Of a stretch of DNA of 64,000 nucleotides, positions 32,951 through 47,200 are shown in pieces (the first letter of the stretch is position 1; each line of letters begins with the position of its first letter). This stretch comes from Lytechinus variegatus (lineage: Eukaryota > Echinodermata > Echinoidea > Temnopleuroida > Toxopneustidae). The stretch spans positions 12,453,532 through 12,517,531 of the forward strand of contig NC_054746.1 in assembly GCF_018143015.1 (NCBI RefSeq). The letters are read 5' to 3'. The notes beneath the pieces are model-generated. The model had not been told where the DNA came from. It was given only the letters and a program-made list of their open reading frames with translations, and did not search any database. The position numbers and the translations under genes are program-made.

Positions 32951-34133
32951 TTATACAAACTGACCGAAATTTCCATCACGGGAAGGCGGATGAAAAATCA
33001 AGTAATACCCTACCATATAGCATGCCAATAAAATCTGTATCCTATAATCTTAACTTTTGAGTAATAAACCGATTAAGCCTAGGTCTAATACAATATTATG
33101 TTTTGAGTATGACAATTCTGGTCGTGCAAATAAATTTCAAAAATTACTCAGGCATATTAGTTTTTACCGGTTTCTATTCATTTCCAGGATAATTGAAAAA
33201 GCACACACCTAGCTACTGAACGCTTCTCTATACAGGAATACTCGAGTGCTAATATATTTTATATTCTGTCACCCGAATGTTTGCATGAATATACTTTTTA
33301 TATAAAATTACTAATTACTGCACGAATAGAAGTTATCCAATTGATGGTCTTATTTTATCAACGTTTCTACTTTTATAACGACTTGTCAGACAGTTAGAAG
33401 CATACAAATATGATTTAGAAATGGTTAAAACTTATTTGTATCTAGCATAATCGTAGTCTGCAAATATGACATGTTTAATTCTGTGTAAAAGATATGATAA
33501 AGTTTTTTAGGTATTGCGAAACTTTCTGTATATACTCCGTAACTCAAATAAAACAAAACTACCAAGGTAAAATTCCGAGGGGGGGGGGTGAATCTCTTTA
33601 CTTTTGATAATAATAAGCAAAATTGTCCTGGAGATAAGAAAGAGAAGGATATCTGATGCTAATTAAAGCAATAATAAAGGAATAAAGGAAAACTTTGAAT
33701 ATCTTGTGAAAAACAGTAACCATCATCTAAAAAAATAAACAAAGAAGTTCAAGGTGATCTAACTTTGAGTCATCTATAACACATCAATATCTGATTAAAT
33801 GATTTAATTAATGACCACATGAATTGTTAATATCAAAAGAGAATAATTCCAGGTCAATATTTACGTTTATATACCAAAACATTTGTTATTCCACGACAAC
33901 AGTAAGATTAAAAGGGGCGAAGAAAATGAAAGAGGAAATGAATAAGTACGTCCCTCTTCAAATCACACAATGCATTTTTTGCTTAAACACGTATAGTACA
34001 ATAAGGTGCTATGTATGAATATTTCAACAAACATTGGAAATGATGATAAATATCTTAGTAATGACCCTTACCCACCCCTTGTAAATAGGGATAACAAAAG
34101 TAGTTAATATTATAGGGAAAGCTCGAGATTAAC

Positions 34134-34353
34134 GATGTTTTATTTACTCAGGGTAGCCACTTCAGATTGGAAACTGCTCCACCAGCGGGCCCTGTACGAA
34201 TTATTACCCTTCTCCAATCTTAATACTGAGCGCCTTGCAAGAAGGCAGAAGGTCCCAATTTTTAAAAGTCTTTGGTATGACTTGGCCGGGTATCAAACCC
34301 ACGACCTCGTGTTCATGAGGTGGACACTCGACCACTGATCCACCATGCCCGGT
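34134..34353 (-). mobile_element. SINE, tRNA-derived, near full length
   Basis: In reverse the copy begins ACCGGGCATGGTGGATCAGT (A-box region) and has GTCGTGGGTTTGATACCCGG (B-box region), then a body ending GGGCCCGCTGGTGGAGCAGT and TGAAGTGGCTACCCTGAGTA. The tail matches the SINE at 63329-63620 while the tRNA-like head differs. Confidence 0.75.
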
Positions 34354-36012
34354 AAAGATTTGAAAAAAGGAGATTAAAAAGAGGAAAAAAAATTCTGAGA
34401 AATTGAAAGAGAAGTACGAAAGAATATGAAAAACCTATTATATATTTTTTATTACTAAAATTTCATATTAAAACAAACGATGATATGTTTGCCGTTTACT
34501 AGTATTTGATTTTAAGAAAACACATTGTAATGTTTCAAATTACAGCTGGCGCTATAACATTTGGAATGAGCTTTTAGACATTGAAAAAAATATATCAAGA
34601 TGAAATAAACATATCAGATGTACATAAAAGCTGAATACACCACTTTCCAATGTACATTTAATTAGTTATTTTGTTTGGAAATCTTGGCGCTATCTTAAAA
34701 AAAAAGATTTAAGAAAGTTTTAATCAAACAATAATATTTTTACAAGAGGTAGGGCCATGTCACTTTACTGCAAAATGGCTGGGAAAATAAAACATAGTTC
34801 TGATTTTAAATTGAACCTTTGTTGGTAATATTGGTGTTGAAGTTGTTTGCCTTTAAAAATGAATTTAAACCTTCACAAATATTTTTTTTTACTTGTTTCT
34901 GCTTTTATAAAAACCAAATTGTCATTGGTGTGAACTTTTCCTTGAAGATCCTCTCTGATTGACTGGGTAAAAAGAGTAAATGCTTATTACCATATGGCAC
35001 ATAGGAGTGATCAAACCTGGGTCACTGAATGGCAAAACCACCACTCTTCTGACCAAGAACACCTTGTCAAGAATACAACTATGATACAAGAATGAAATCA
35101 ATAAACCAGTTTGCATCATTAACCACATATAAATGTGAGCCATTTATTTTGCCCCAACATAAAGAATATAATTTGTTTGTATTGCAATATTTATGTGTCA
35201 AGAATAGAATGATATAAGGCATGGTTCTAGTACATTTAAATATTAAAAATAAACCTCGAAATTAAACATCACGTCATGAGGTAATTTCAGATTAATTTGA
35301 AAAAATACACATAATCAAGGAAACAAGTTATTCTCCTTGGGAGAATAACTCCTCTGATACAATTCCCACATGAAAAATCCAGTGGAGCACAGTCCCATGG
35401 AGAAAAGTTTCCATGGGGGGGGGGTCTCCCTAGAGGACACCTCACCTTAAGGACAATAACTTTGAGGATAACTGTGAGCCAGTCACAGGGAAAGGACTTG
35501 AGCCATCACATCGGGTAATCGCATGTGGTTAGGCAACCACATACCTTGACCATTTAAGTAAGGGGCGCCCTAAATTCCAGAAAGGTAAGGTTCAATTTGA
35601 CCTGACCCTTTGTATATTTGGTTTATAGTTTTCACAAAACATCGGGTAAACTGGACCCAACCTTCCAAAAATTTAGGGGCATTTTCTCAGATGGTTGGAT
35701 TCACGATTGCCCGTCCAGATGTGACGGCACAAGCCCTGGAAAGATGCCCTCTTGGGGATGAGAGTTGTCCTATAATCCCAATACAAATTCCATAAAATGA
35801 ATTTTCACACAGTGAATAATAAAATGGATATGATTGAAGTTAAAAAATAACCTAGACATTATAGAAAAATTTTATCAAGTATAACAGGATAAAAAGTCAC
35901 ACACCTATTTTCATTATGACTAATAAGGAATCATATGGCACAACTCAAACTTTAGTCATTAACCTACTGCATTATATATGGAGATGTTAAGTAAAATACC
36001 ATAGGTGATTAT

Positions 36013-36489
36013 AGGTGGTTTCAAACCGCCTCGATCACAAGAATCCCCGTTAAATTACGAGAACTTTTTAAGGCTAAAAAATACCCGTTAATTATTCCTG
36101 CATTCACACCGCCCCGAAACACATCCTTCGGGATAAGTTCCCGAAGTTACGAGCATGCGCAGTGTGGTCTGATAAGCAGGCAAGGCGCGAGATTCAAAAT
36201 CACTAGCCCAGCAGCCACCAACGCCGCCGCGCCCAACGACACGCTGGGCTAAAAGTTCCCGTAATTTTGCTTTCACATCGCCAAAATACCTGCGACCTTG
36301 GAAAAATCCCCACGAAAGTTCTCGTAATTTCGCCAAGTACCTACTATTTAGCGGGTATTTTCTTTCGGGGAAATTACACGTAGTTTGCTTTCACATTACC
36401 AAAATACCTGGTATTTTCTGATCGGGGTAAATTTCCCGATCAGAGAATACCTGGAACTGGCGAACTTCGAGGCGGTCTGAAACCACCTA
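36013..36489. mobile_element. MITE, GGTGGTTTCAAACCGCCTCG ends
   Basis: GGTGGTTTCAAACCGCCTCG and CGAGGCGGTCTGAAACCACC are inverted ends. Sub-blocks repeat inside in both directions: AAATTACGAGAAC, GTTCTCGTAATTT, CCCGTAATTT, TTTCACATCGCCAAAATACC. About 477 bp. Confidence 0.8.
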
Positions 36490-37124
36490 ATGACATCGGA
36501 AGCTTTTTTTCTCTCTCTCAAAAGCAACTATTAACATTGATAATACTGTTTCAAAATAGCTTCCAGGTTTCATTTGAATTTTTTTTTTCACAAATGTGAA
36601 TAAAAATTAGTCATTCATATATCTCTATTGAAAATAGAGAATAAAAAAATGAATTTATAGAAATAAATAGAAGAGTTACTCGCAATGAAATGAAAATTAA
36701 ATCACATTTGAACTAAATCATGAATATGGCATAATTCCTCTGAACAATAGCAGTGTATTCTGGCAAGAAACCATGCCACAGTAGCATTGTCTACACATCA
36801 ATATTCAAAACTGATAAATGGGCATTCTTATCAGATTTCATCACACATTATTGTTCTTCAATGATCCGTAAGACCCGTAATCATTGATATTGCCAATTTG
36901 TCAGAAGTACACAGTGTAGCAAGTGAATAACTATGTACTTGACCTGATATACTCATACCAATCTGCAGTATGCATATCCAACATTAACATTTCTTATGCC
37001 TAATATGATCTTACTGTACATTACTGATCTTCTTTTTTCATATCATGATTTCAAGTTTCTAAATTGTCCACAAAGTAGAAAATATCAAAGTTTAACTTAA
37101 TTTTTCGAGATATCTGTCAAGGAC

Positions 37125-37297
37125 AACAGAAATTTGAAGAGAGGAGACCACCAGGATGGCCCCCCATCCAGATGGAGGGACCATGTCAGAAGTGATGTGG
37201 GATTCCTCCTACAGCCACTACAGGATGCTGTAGTCCTAGCCCAGGGTAGAACTGAATGGAAAAGAATCACCCGTAGGAGTCTTATGCAGTCTTAAGT
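37125..37297 (+). mobile_element. LINE ORF2 C-terminal fragment
   Basis: One plus frame reads GPPSRWRDHVRSDVGFLLQP, LQDAVVLAQGRTEWKRITRR and SLMQS before a stop. The pattern R-W-x-D ... A-x-x-R-x-x-W-x-x is the usual end of a non-LTR retrotransposon reverse transcriptase ORF. Only the end remains. Confidence 0.55.
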
Positions 37298-38219
37298 CAG
37301 TCAGTCATTGATATTTATGAATACAGATAACTTTTCTGAAATCAAATCTTTTGGGATCACAGAAATCTGATAGACTAAGAAGAAATTTGATGAGGTATGT
37401 ATATATAACTCGTTTGCATAATGTGGTCATGGGCGAATATTGGACTTATTGTATGCAAGTTTATCTGTACATTAATGTTGCGGAGGCCAAGATGTATTAC
37501 ATAAAATTAAAAAAATACAGATATCCATGTTTTCCATATTCTAAAGTTCTAAACTGCCTAACATCATAAAATTTTAATAAATTTTATGGTACACTTTTTA
37601 TATTGTCATCAACTCCATTGGAATAAGAGATATATTCCCTTTAAATTGCAGTAAGTCAATGGTGTGGGATGTATCAAATGAGTTCATTCAAAAACCAACT
37701 TTATTGATTAAAGTGAGATATGGGCATCATTTCTCAGCACTGACAAGTTTTCATTCTTTGGCCACAGTTACCATAGTAACAGTCATAGACCACCGCTTTT
37801 CAGCCAATCAAAATCGAGGATTTCACTTAACCTGTCAGAACTGATTTTTTTTTTAAACTCCCAGGTGGAGTGCTCCTCATTCACTAGTAACCTTACATTA
37901 AATGCATGCACAAAGAAGGATTAAAACACTGAATGGTCACATGCCCATCAACAGACACACCTTTAAAACTTCTATACACAATTACATTATAATGTATATC
38001 ACAGATTTGACAAAGGCAGTAAAAAAATATACATTCATTTTTAATTATTTGTATAGAGGAATATATGATGACCAGTGCCCGGTAACATAGAGCATAACAA
38101 GTGACCGTAGAGCTGATTTCTACATTTGATTGCCATGACCATTGTGCATGATCAATGGTCAAATACAGCCCTAAAATCAATTGTTAGCTTTTTTTGTTGT
38201 GGGTTCCAGATAATTTCTA

Positions 38220-38296
38220 TTACAGTTTTGAAGAGGTATAAGATGGCGGTTGTCTTCGGACTAATCTCCTGTTGATTTCTGAGATTTTTGTTGCAC
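38220..38296 (-). CDS. HAO1: HAO B exon 8, terminal, PTS1 SKL
   Basis: After acceptor TTTTCAAG the exon reads (G)[24 protein letters not shown] and stops at TAA. The I-x-E-I-x-R-x-L-V pattern is typical of hydroxyacid-oxidase tails, followed by the peroxisomal tripeptide. Possible ATTAAA signal near 38039-38044. Confidence 0.93.
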
Positions 38297-41200
38297 CTTG
38301 AAAAGAATTATGAAAAAAAAAGGAAATAGGTCAATCATTGTATGTAAAATATAAATCATATGCGCTTAAATGTGTAGAATTTTAAAGTACCCGTGAAACC
38401 AGTTGCTTTTGCTGAGATTGATTCCATCTGGAATGTATTGCATAACGGTAACTTTTGCATCCAATGGCAACTTCCATAGAATTCTATATATATATTGGCT
38501 GTTGAGTTATGTTGGTATGGTAATTGCCGATGGATGGTACAGTCACAGTAATAGTGATTTTTTTCAAGGCAATTGCCCCTGACAACTTTTAGTAGTTGTG
38601 GGAAGATGAATGTTTTCAGGAAAAAAATACAATCAAATAAAAAAAAAGAAAACTTGTGAGAAAGCATATAATCGAAGGTTACTTGTTAGGAAGGGTACCC
38701 CTATTCATCAGCTCATCATAATATCTGGAAATTTGATTTCAAAACATCTGCTATTCAATTCAATTCAATTCAATTTATTTACATTCTCTATAAAAATATT
38801 AATAACATACATGAACAACATACACAAGATACACAAGATACGCACGTAAAACATAAGTATAAAACATGAAGGTCTTACCCGAAAGAGCCATGGCAAGACT
38901 AAACTCATCCCTCAAAATTTCAATCATCCTCTTCACTCCTGCCTCACCCTGGTCAATAAATGTGGAAAGAAAACAAAAGATTAACGAATAGGAGCAGAAG
39001 AGAGGTGGATATTTCAATTGTTAATTGTGTGTACCCTCAGCAACCCAATTGCATATTTTCAGAACATTAGTTTTTTTTTTCTATTTCTTAGATTAAATCT
39101 ATTTTTTAATGATAGCCATAGAAATCCGATCCACTATGATTGGTATGCTAACATTTACCCCCAGCTTACATGATTCTCAGAGAAGATGAATCAATATTTT
39201 TCTTGTTCTCATTGACAATGTTTTATTGTAATTTCCCTCTACACATCCAGTATTCATTTATGACTAAGGTAGCAAATGAGCACTCAACTAATATGGTCAA
39301 ATGAAATATTAATTCTTAAGCAATTTTTTTCTTCTCTGAGCTATGATAAGCCACTCAAATAATCAATCCTTGAAATCCTGTTTGTATACAATCATATGCT
39401 GTGATGTTCAGTAATCTTCAGGAAAGTTTTCAGATTGTCAAAATGACCTCCGTTTGGAAGGTATGTAAAAACTGAAAATCAAATCCTGGACTAGCCTATT
39501 CAAAGACTATGCGTGGTCTTGTGCTCTGTAAAAAAATAAAAATTCAGGTAGTTTATTTATAAATACTACACAGCGTTGCGAGTATTATTATGAATTATAC
39601 ATGCACAAGATACCTTTGAAAACCTTTGAAACAGTTTGGACAATGTCAAAGGTAACAATTGTGGTTAGATATTCTAATGCCCATTTGATAAACCATCCTC
39701 ACCTCAGAACAATAACTGGTCAATACAACTAGTCATTAGTATTAGCCATTAACAACTTTGCCTGTTAGCTACAATAAATGAGTGGTCACATGATAGATAT
39801 CAGCCAATCATATAAGTAGGATCCATATCACAATTTTATATAGGATATTGACAAGAAAGTCAATATTCTATGACTGCACTTACATTGTATGCCAAAGCCC
39901 ACAATGCTGGCCGACCAACGAATACCGCCCTCGCTCCGAGGGCTATCGCCTTGAGAACATCTGTTCCAGTCCTGACGCCACCATCCAGATAAACCTCCAA
40001 CCCAGTGCCTTTTAAAGCATCAACAACCTCGGGCAAGGCTTCAATCTATTCAAAAGGTCAATACAAGTATTCCAAATAATATTTTCAATACTGTCAACAA
40101 AATGGTCGACATTTTCTGGGTGGTTTATGATTTCCAAATCATCCAGCTAACAGGAAGGGTTTCTTTTATCAAAAGAATGAAAGTACAACAACTGCTACTG
40201 GCTATCATGGTAAAACATGTAAATAAACTGAATGACACATCATTTTACAAATTAAGACAGTTTCATCTAACAAATAACCTTTTTTCAGTTGCATCTTAAC
40301 TTGTTTAATATTTCAGCTAAGTTGAGGAGAAAATATGCTCCAGAGAAATTCTGGCAAAGGGTTTTGATGAATAATTCAATGTCCTTAGACAGTTCATGTC
40401 ATTGGAAATTATACAAATATAGTGGTAAACATAAATATACTGAGCTTACTGTAGATGGAACCCCATCGAGCTGTCTAGCTCCATGATTGGATACGACCAC
40501 ACCTGCTACATTGTGTGCTGCTGCTTCTCGTGCATCCTCAGCTAGACAAGAATAGAAAAGAAATATTTCTAAGATAAAACCATTTCCAAGGAAATATGAA
40601 GTCTATTTCTATCTCCTTTCCAGTAATTACTACAATCAATTTTAAATCACAAAGGCTAAACCAGGGAATCTCAAGAAGCGGCACACATTGTACTTAGTCA
40701 GGCTTGGATGCAAGGGGGGGGGGGGGCAGGGTGGCTACACCTTCTCGACCCCCAACTGGTTCCCATATAAACCTGTTTTTCTTAGAACTGATTTCTTGAT
40801 AAACAAGAGCTTTTCAGAATCTTATCTTCAATAATGTCTTATCTCTATGCATAATGTTGCATATATTTCTTTAATTAATGCCATCATTAGCTAACTATTC
40901 ATTATTCTATTGATTACTAATTCATTGAATCATTTAATTCTATCTATTTTAATTCAATGATTCATCAATCACTCATTTTTAACTTTCAATGATATTCCAA
41001 TTCATTTCCTTTAATTTTTTGTTGAAAACCCTTCTCTCCTTTTCTGTTTGCGGTTGTGTGGGTTTGCTGTGTGCGTGTGTAGTTTCCACAATCCTAATTT
41101 ATTTATTTATTTTATTTATTTATTGTTTCATGTGTGTTCACATCATCCACAATCTCATATATGAAAATACAGTGATACATGTTTATTACATAAAGACAAT

Positions 41201-44200
41201 ATTACGTAAAGAAAATAATACATAATTACCTGTGAGGACACCTTTGAGAATGATTGGTAATGATGTGATAGTCTTCAACCATTCAATGTGCTTCCAGCTC
41301 AGCGTAGGATCAATCAGTGACGCTACGTACTCTGTTAGACCAGAACTGGATGATCCACGTACACCACACGACTCGATCAGCTTCGAAGTGAAGTTTGCCA
41401 ATCTGTTATAAAGAAAAACAACATTTATTAATTGAAAAAGAATATAACACACGAATGTATGTTCAATTCAATCCATATATTTGGTTTAGCAGGATTCTTT
41501 TTAGTGCAGAGCACTAGCTTGTAACAGAAAAGGAGTATTTGTAATGTTTTTAAATATTCAATTAGTTTGCACAAGAATGCCTGTGTAAATGCCACATTCA
41601 TATCTGCTCATGTGTAGTCTTAGCTCAATTTTTCCTCATTGTGACCTTACATGTATGTGAGCATTTACTCGCTGAATGAAAAATAATAAATGAAAATATC
41701 ATTACTCAAAACCTGAATGGTGCAAATTTTACTTTCAAATTAAAGCATTGTAAATAGCAAACATAAAAGCTATAGGCCTATATGTCACAGAACACATACT
41801 GACTATTACTCCTGTGCTTTCACTTGACAAGAATTGAGTTAACTTTTTAAAATCCTCATGGAAGATAATCATTACTGATTTTTTTTTTGATAATATTCTT
41901 TTTTTTCATATAGCACTTATCACAGCATCCTTAATAGTAATTAAGAAATAGTGGAACATTTATGGTTGCTTGATTTTTTTCTTTATTAATCATTTTTATT
42001 TCAAACATTGAGCTTGGACTTTGACAGACTTCTAAAAATATGCATGAACAATATTTACATTATCTCAGGATATCCTTGGCATAACATGAAGCTATTCAAT
42101 TTCATATTTGAATAAGATGATTTATAAAAAGATTTATTACATACTACCTTGGATGGGGTTTGTACTTTGAAACTATAAAACTTTATGTCCTTAAAACAAT
42201 CGCTGCCATCAAATTTGCAATGTTAATTCTTTATAGTTTGACACTCGCTTGTAGTCATGCAAAACAAAACCAAGCTTATAAATACATATTTCGGTTGTGA
42301 TATGAGTTAGCAATTTCTAATGTATGTGAATCTAAATTACAGTTCCAAAATATTCTGTTTCTGCCCAGACTGCCATAATTTTTCTTTTTATTTCATTATT
42401 TTAGAGGCGATTTGCAATTTTGCAGTATCCAAAGAAATCAGCAGTGAGTTTTGATTGTGGAAATCCCAAAATGCTATCCTAAATCTATAATATGCTTTGT
42501 ACCTTTTGTAGAAGAAATCGTAAGAATTCTTAAGAACTTTAAAAGCACCATGGCTATATCATTTCTTGTTCTATAATTATTCTGCTGCTGTATACAAATC
42601 AGACTAACTTTTTAAAGGCCACACCAATTTGAGTAATTTGAGTACAATAGATCTATGCATTGGCATCATCGAGCCGCCATGTTAGAGGTCAATGCCATTG
42701 CCTTGCGTACACATGTAATCTCTGACAATGAGATTTACATGTATTTCTATATCCTCTAAGGGAGGGGGCTATAAGATTATGTCACATGTATAAGGTCTCT
42801 ATATGCACCATGGACGTTCAACACAACGAGAGGCCTACTTGTCCTTGCAGGTTGACATTTTCAGAGATGGCCTCCAAGGCGAGTATTGACAAATTTAAGA
42901 TAAATACAACTGAACAATGACCTCCTTGCCTGAAGCACAAAATGTTAAAATAATGGAATTCCACATGTTTGGGGAGGAATGAAAATTCATTTCACATGAC
43001 AATGATGAGAAAATAAAAATATTTCAAATTTCATATAATATAATAAAATACAAAAGAAATAGTGAGTGAGTGATGTCATCAGTTCCCTCATTTGCATACT
43101 GACCGATATGTGCATATAACTGTTTTGTGAAATGAAGCGAAACTTTAAAAAGTCATAACTTTCTTAATTTACATCCGATTTTGATGAAATTTTCAGTATT
43201 ATGCTTGTTGAATTTTTCTCTTTTTATTCAAATCAAGTTTTTGTCGGGGTGGGCTTGTCCTTTAATCAGTAGAACTAGAAGTAAGATCCAAGAAAACTAA
43301 TATTGTAATCAATAATAGAAGCAACACACAGCACTTGATGTTATCAACCAATCTCTCAGGACTACAAGGAGGACTCAGGAGACACACGTCACAACAAGTA
43401 TGCAACCTAAATATGCAAAGGACTGTGAAATGCACAAATATATTGACAATTGAATTGAAAAATGTTCATCCTCACAATTCAGCATATATGATTTAAACAG
43501 TAATGGGATCATTACAAGTTCAAATTAAAATATTTCGTTTCTTCCAATAGAGATCAATGCTACAAAGGGTTGAAAGATTCAAAGTGTACCTCAGTGCTTT
43601 AAATTAATCTAAAGAACTAGTCTAAGAATTAGTCTAAGGACTGGCTTTAGATATTTTTTTAACTTTTTATTTTTTTCACATTTTTGCTGTAATAAAAAAA
43701 ATATTCACCTAGCAGGAAAAGAGGCCTTTCCCTACAATATAAAACTTTAAAGCCTGTTACCTTAGTGGCTCCGGTAATGAGAACTTGTTCCTGATATCGG
43801 CCAGTCTCTTCCCGAGCACGGGCGTATCCACCGTCACGAAAATGGCCTTGTAGCCCGCCCTCTCTGCACGTTTGACCAGGTCCCTGGTGACCTCTCTGTC
43901 CTTGTACACGTAGAGCTGGAACCATCTTAGTCCCTTCCCAGAAGCCTCTGCAACTTCCTCGATGCTACTGGTAGACCAGGAACTGAGGATCATACCGGTG
44001 TCCATTGCTGTAGCAGCTGTGAAGTAAAAGGGAGAGAGAAAGGGTGAAGGGGAGGAGGGTAGGGTATAGTCAAGAAAACAAACAATATGAAAGGTTTTAA
44101 AATGCTCAGCAGATGGACTCTTACTTGGCGTTTACCCAACCTACTATTTTAGAAAGTCTTATTTATTCAGGAAGCATGATTTACTAGAAATAAACCAAAG

Positions 44201-47200
44201 ATTTATTTTTCCATGAGGAAGCAGCCAAAAAATAGTTTAAATAAAACAGTTAGTCAAAACAGTTCAGGTGAAAATTTATTAAACACTTTTCTTGGCAGAT
44301 TAAAGTTGAAAGGTACATAATTGAAACTGTTTTTTGGGACACCTACTATTTCTTTTTTTTCCCAGTGCTACATTGACACAAAAATTTCTTAATGAGATAG
44401 ATTTAAATCACTATCAGGATGTGCAATGTTGATAAAAAGCACAAGTTCCCAGAATTATTAATCATATTTTATGAGATAACAACACACAATGTTTCTCTTC
44501 ACATTCATTTATAAAGCATCATCTTGATTGATCATCATCATTGTCATCATAATGATTGTCATCATAATCACCATCATTACCATCACCATCACCACCATCC
44601 TAATGATCAACAAATCGATCAGCATCATCATCATCAATACCATCATCATTATCATCATTGCCATCATCCTCATCATCATTTTATCATCACCATCATCATT
44701 ACCACCTCATCACCACCACCATCATTATCATCATTGCCATCATCATCATCATCATCATCACCACCATCATCATCTCTATTTTCTCTATAATGTATTTATA
44801 CCTCGTGCTGTTGCCACTTCCCCATCTGCATGGGCCATTCTCTGCATAGCTGTAGGTGCGATAGCAATGGGATAGGGGAGCCGTTGACCAAGGACAGTCG
44901 TTGACATGTCACGCACAGACACATCTCGAAGAATACGAGGATAAAGCCTCAGTCTGAAAAAAATATCAAATTAGATTGGTAATGAATTCAGGCAGGTGTG
45001 TTTCAGAGTATTATGCTTGGTTTCCACAATAAATTTAACATATTTATAAAAGTAAAAATTATTATGAAACATTAATAAAGTAGCACTACAAATACTAGTA
45101 ACAATTATGTAACCAAATAAATTGAAGTATTTGTAAATATTGCTTTGCATCAAATCAATAAGACATTTAAGAAAAATGTACACCTTCTGGTTACATATTT
45201 AAGTTGTAGAGCAGAGACTGGTAAAGTATGGTCCAAAGTCTACAGTGACACTTCCCACAATTACTTGTCTCCAATAAACTCTTTACTTATAAATGGAAAC
45301 AGTAACTTGGATTATTCATTGGATATCTTATAAAATGAGGTCCTTGAACCCTTAGAGACAAAGAAAATGAACTCTGAGCTGATTTTTTGAAGACTGCTTC
45401 ATCATTGAAATGGCATTCCTTGAATTTACTGGACCTTCTCATTGTGCCATCTAAGAGGGGCACAGTCTTTCTGCAAATGTATTGAGATCTATAGGCAGAT
45501 ATAAGATTATACGCACACCAAAATACATTTTGATGATGGAAGCATGAAAACGCTTGTCCATTTTATTATTGTAACAGTTTGTTGTATGGGCTCTCCTCAG
45601 CTCAAATCAAGCGTCTCCAGCAAGTACATGTACAGATGACATGTGTATGGCTGATAAATCAGCCATACACATTTACTTTAGTCAACCAAGATTTTCCCAG
45701 GATCACCCCTATCCTAAAGATCTGCACTGGCTATCAATCTCCAATGAATATCTTTTAAGATTTTGTTAATTGTATACAAGGCACAAACTGGTCAAGCCCA
45801 GAGCTTTATTTCTGAGCTTTTACCAAAGTTCACAGGCACACTCACAACCAGCACAGTTCTCTGACTCGTAACACAAAGATAACTTTGGGAGATCGTGCAT
45901 TTGCCTGCGAAGCCCTAAAATTATGGAATGGCTTGCCATATGTAATAAGATTGTCTCCATCAGTAGAAACATTCAAATGTAGACTAAACACCTATTTTTT
46001 CCAGTAATTTCCATACAATTTTATTTTCTTTCCCTTTTCTAAATTTGTTTGCAAGCATTTCAACAGCTCTTAATTACAGCACAGAGTACATGCACATAGT
46101 TTCTGCACTATACAAATCAGTATATTATTTATTTAACATTTATATAGCATATCATATATGATATGGTATAAGGTGTGATTTGTAGTTTGGATAAGCTTTA
46201 GAAAGACCTAGATCTAGAAGCATTGGAAATTTGTCGTTAAAAATTCACTTATCAACTTAAAATTGAAATGAAATATATAATAAAAATGTAACGTTTCATT
46301 TTCTATTATCGAAATAGATGCATGATGTAATACTTTATGATTATGAAAATGAAAGTAAATGTGCCTGCTAACCAACCCCTTTTCATTCAATAAAATATTT
46401 ACTTTTTTATAGATGGAATACACTGTAGGCCCGTATTCTGAAGTCGGGTTTAACCTAGACCATGGTCTAAATCTGTGCTAAAATTATGGGAAGCCAAGTG
46501 TCAAAATTTTTATTACGTTGTATGTTTCTTATTTTACTGTGCTTTTTCCTGATTCATCGATGGTGAAGACAATCATCTATTAATACTTCCTAGACAATTA
46601 TGAATGATTTGAGAGCAAAATTAGCTGACGTATGATATCTCTACTGTTAGTAATTTATGAAACAATTGGCTATCCATACTTAAACCACAACTTTAAACCT
46701 GAGTTTAAGTTAAACCTGCTATCAGAATAGGGGCCCATGAATTACATTAAATTAGAATGAAAATAGGTCTAAATATTAGAAAAAAATAGGAAAAGAAAAT
46801 TAATATCAATGAGACTCCTTTACGAGATATCATTGTGAAACTGTGCCCTGCTCATCAAATATTTAAAGATAGTGCAGTTCTACAGGTTGACATTAGTAAA
46901 AATATATGTATTTCCAATACATCACAAGAAATTTCTCCTTTTTTAGCAGAGAGAAATTTAAAAATGTAGGCCAAAGAGATTGAACAAGGAGATGGAGGAC
47001 GAAATGAATGGAAACAAAATAGGAGAGAAAAAGAACAATAAAAGAATAAAGAAAATGGAGAAAAATATTCAGGCCATGAAATTGACAGAGAAAGGAGTGA
47101 ACCAGAAAGATAAAAAAAGGAAAAGGGAAAAAAGATAAAGTAATGTTCACTCAATGAACAAACAGGAAGAAAAAAAGATTCTTCTACTATTCAATAAGAA

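Larger units (their letters stand above)
31175..38219. other. Intergenic region between the two oxidases
   Basis: I recognise no gene here. It contains two short C/G-run inverted elements, a SINE, a MITE, a LINE tail and A/T-rich unique-looking DNA. Stretches 33000-34100, 34360-35300 and 36500-37100 hold nothing I can name. The region must contain the promoter of oxidase A (near 31175-31500) and the 3' flank of oxidase B. Confidence 0.6.

Noticed and set aside
44524-44875. His-rich or Ile-rich small proteins
   Set aside because: They are frames of the CAT/CAC microsatellite running into oxidase B exon 2 antisense.
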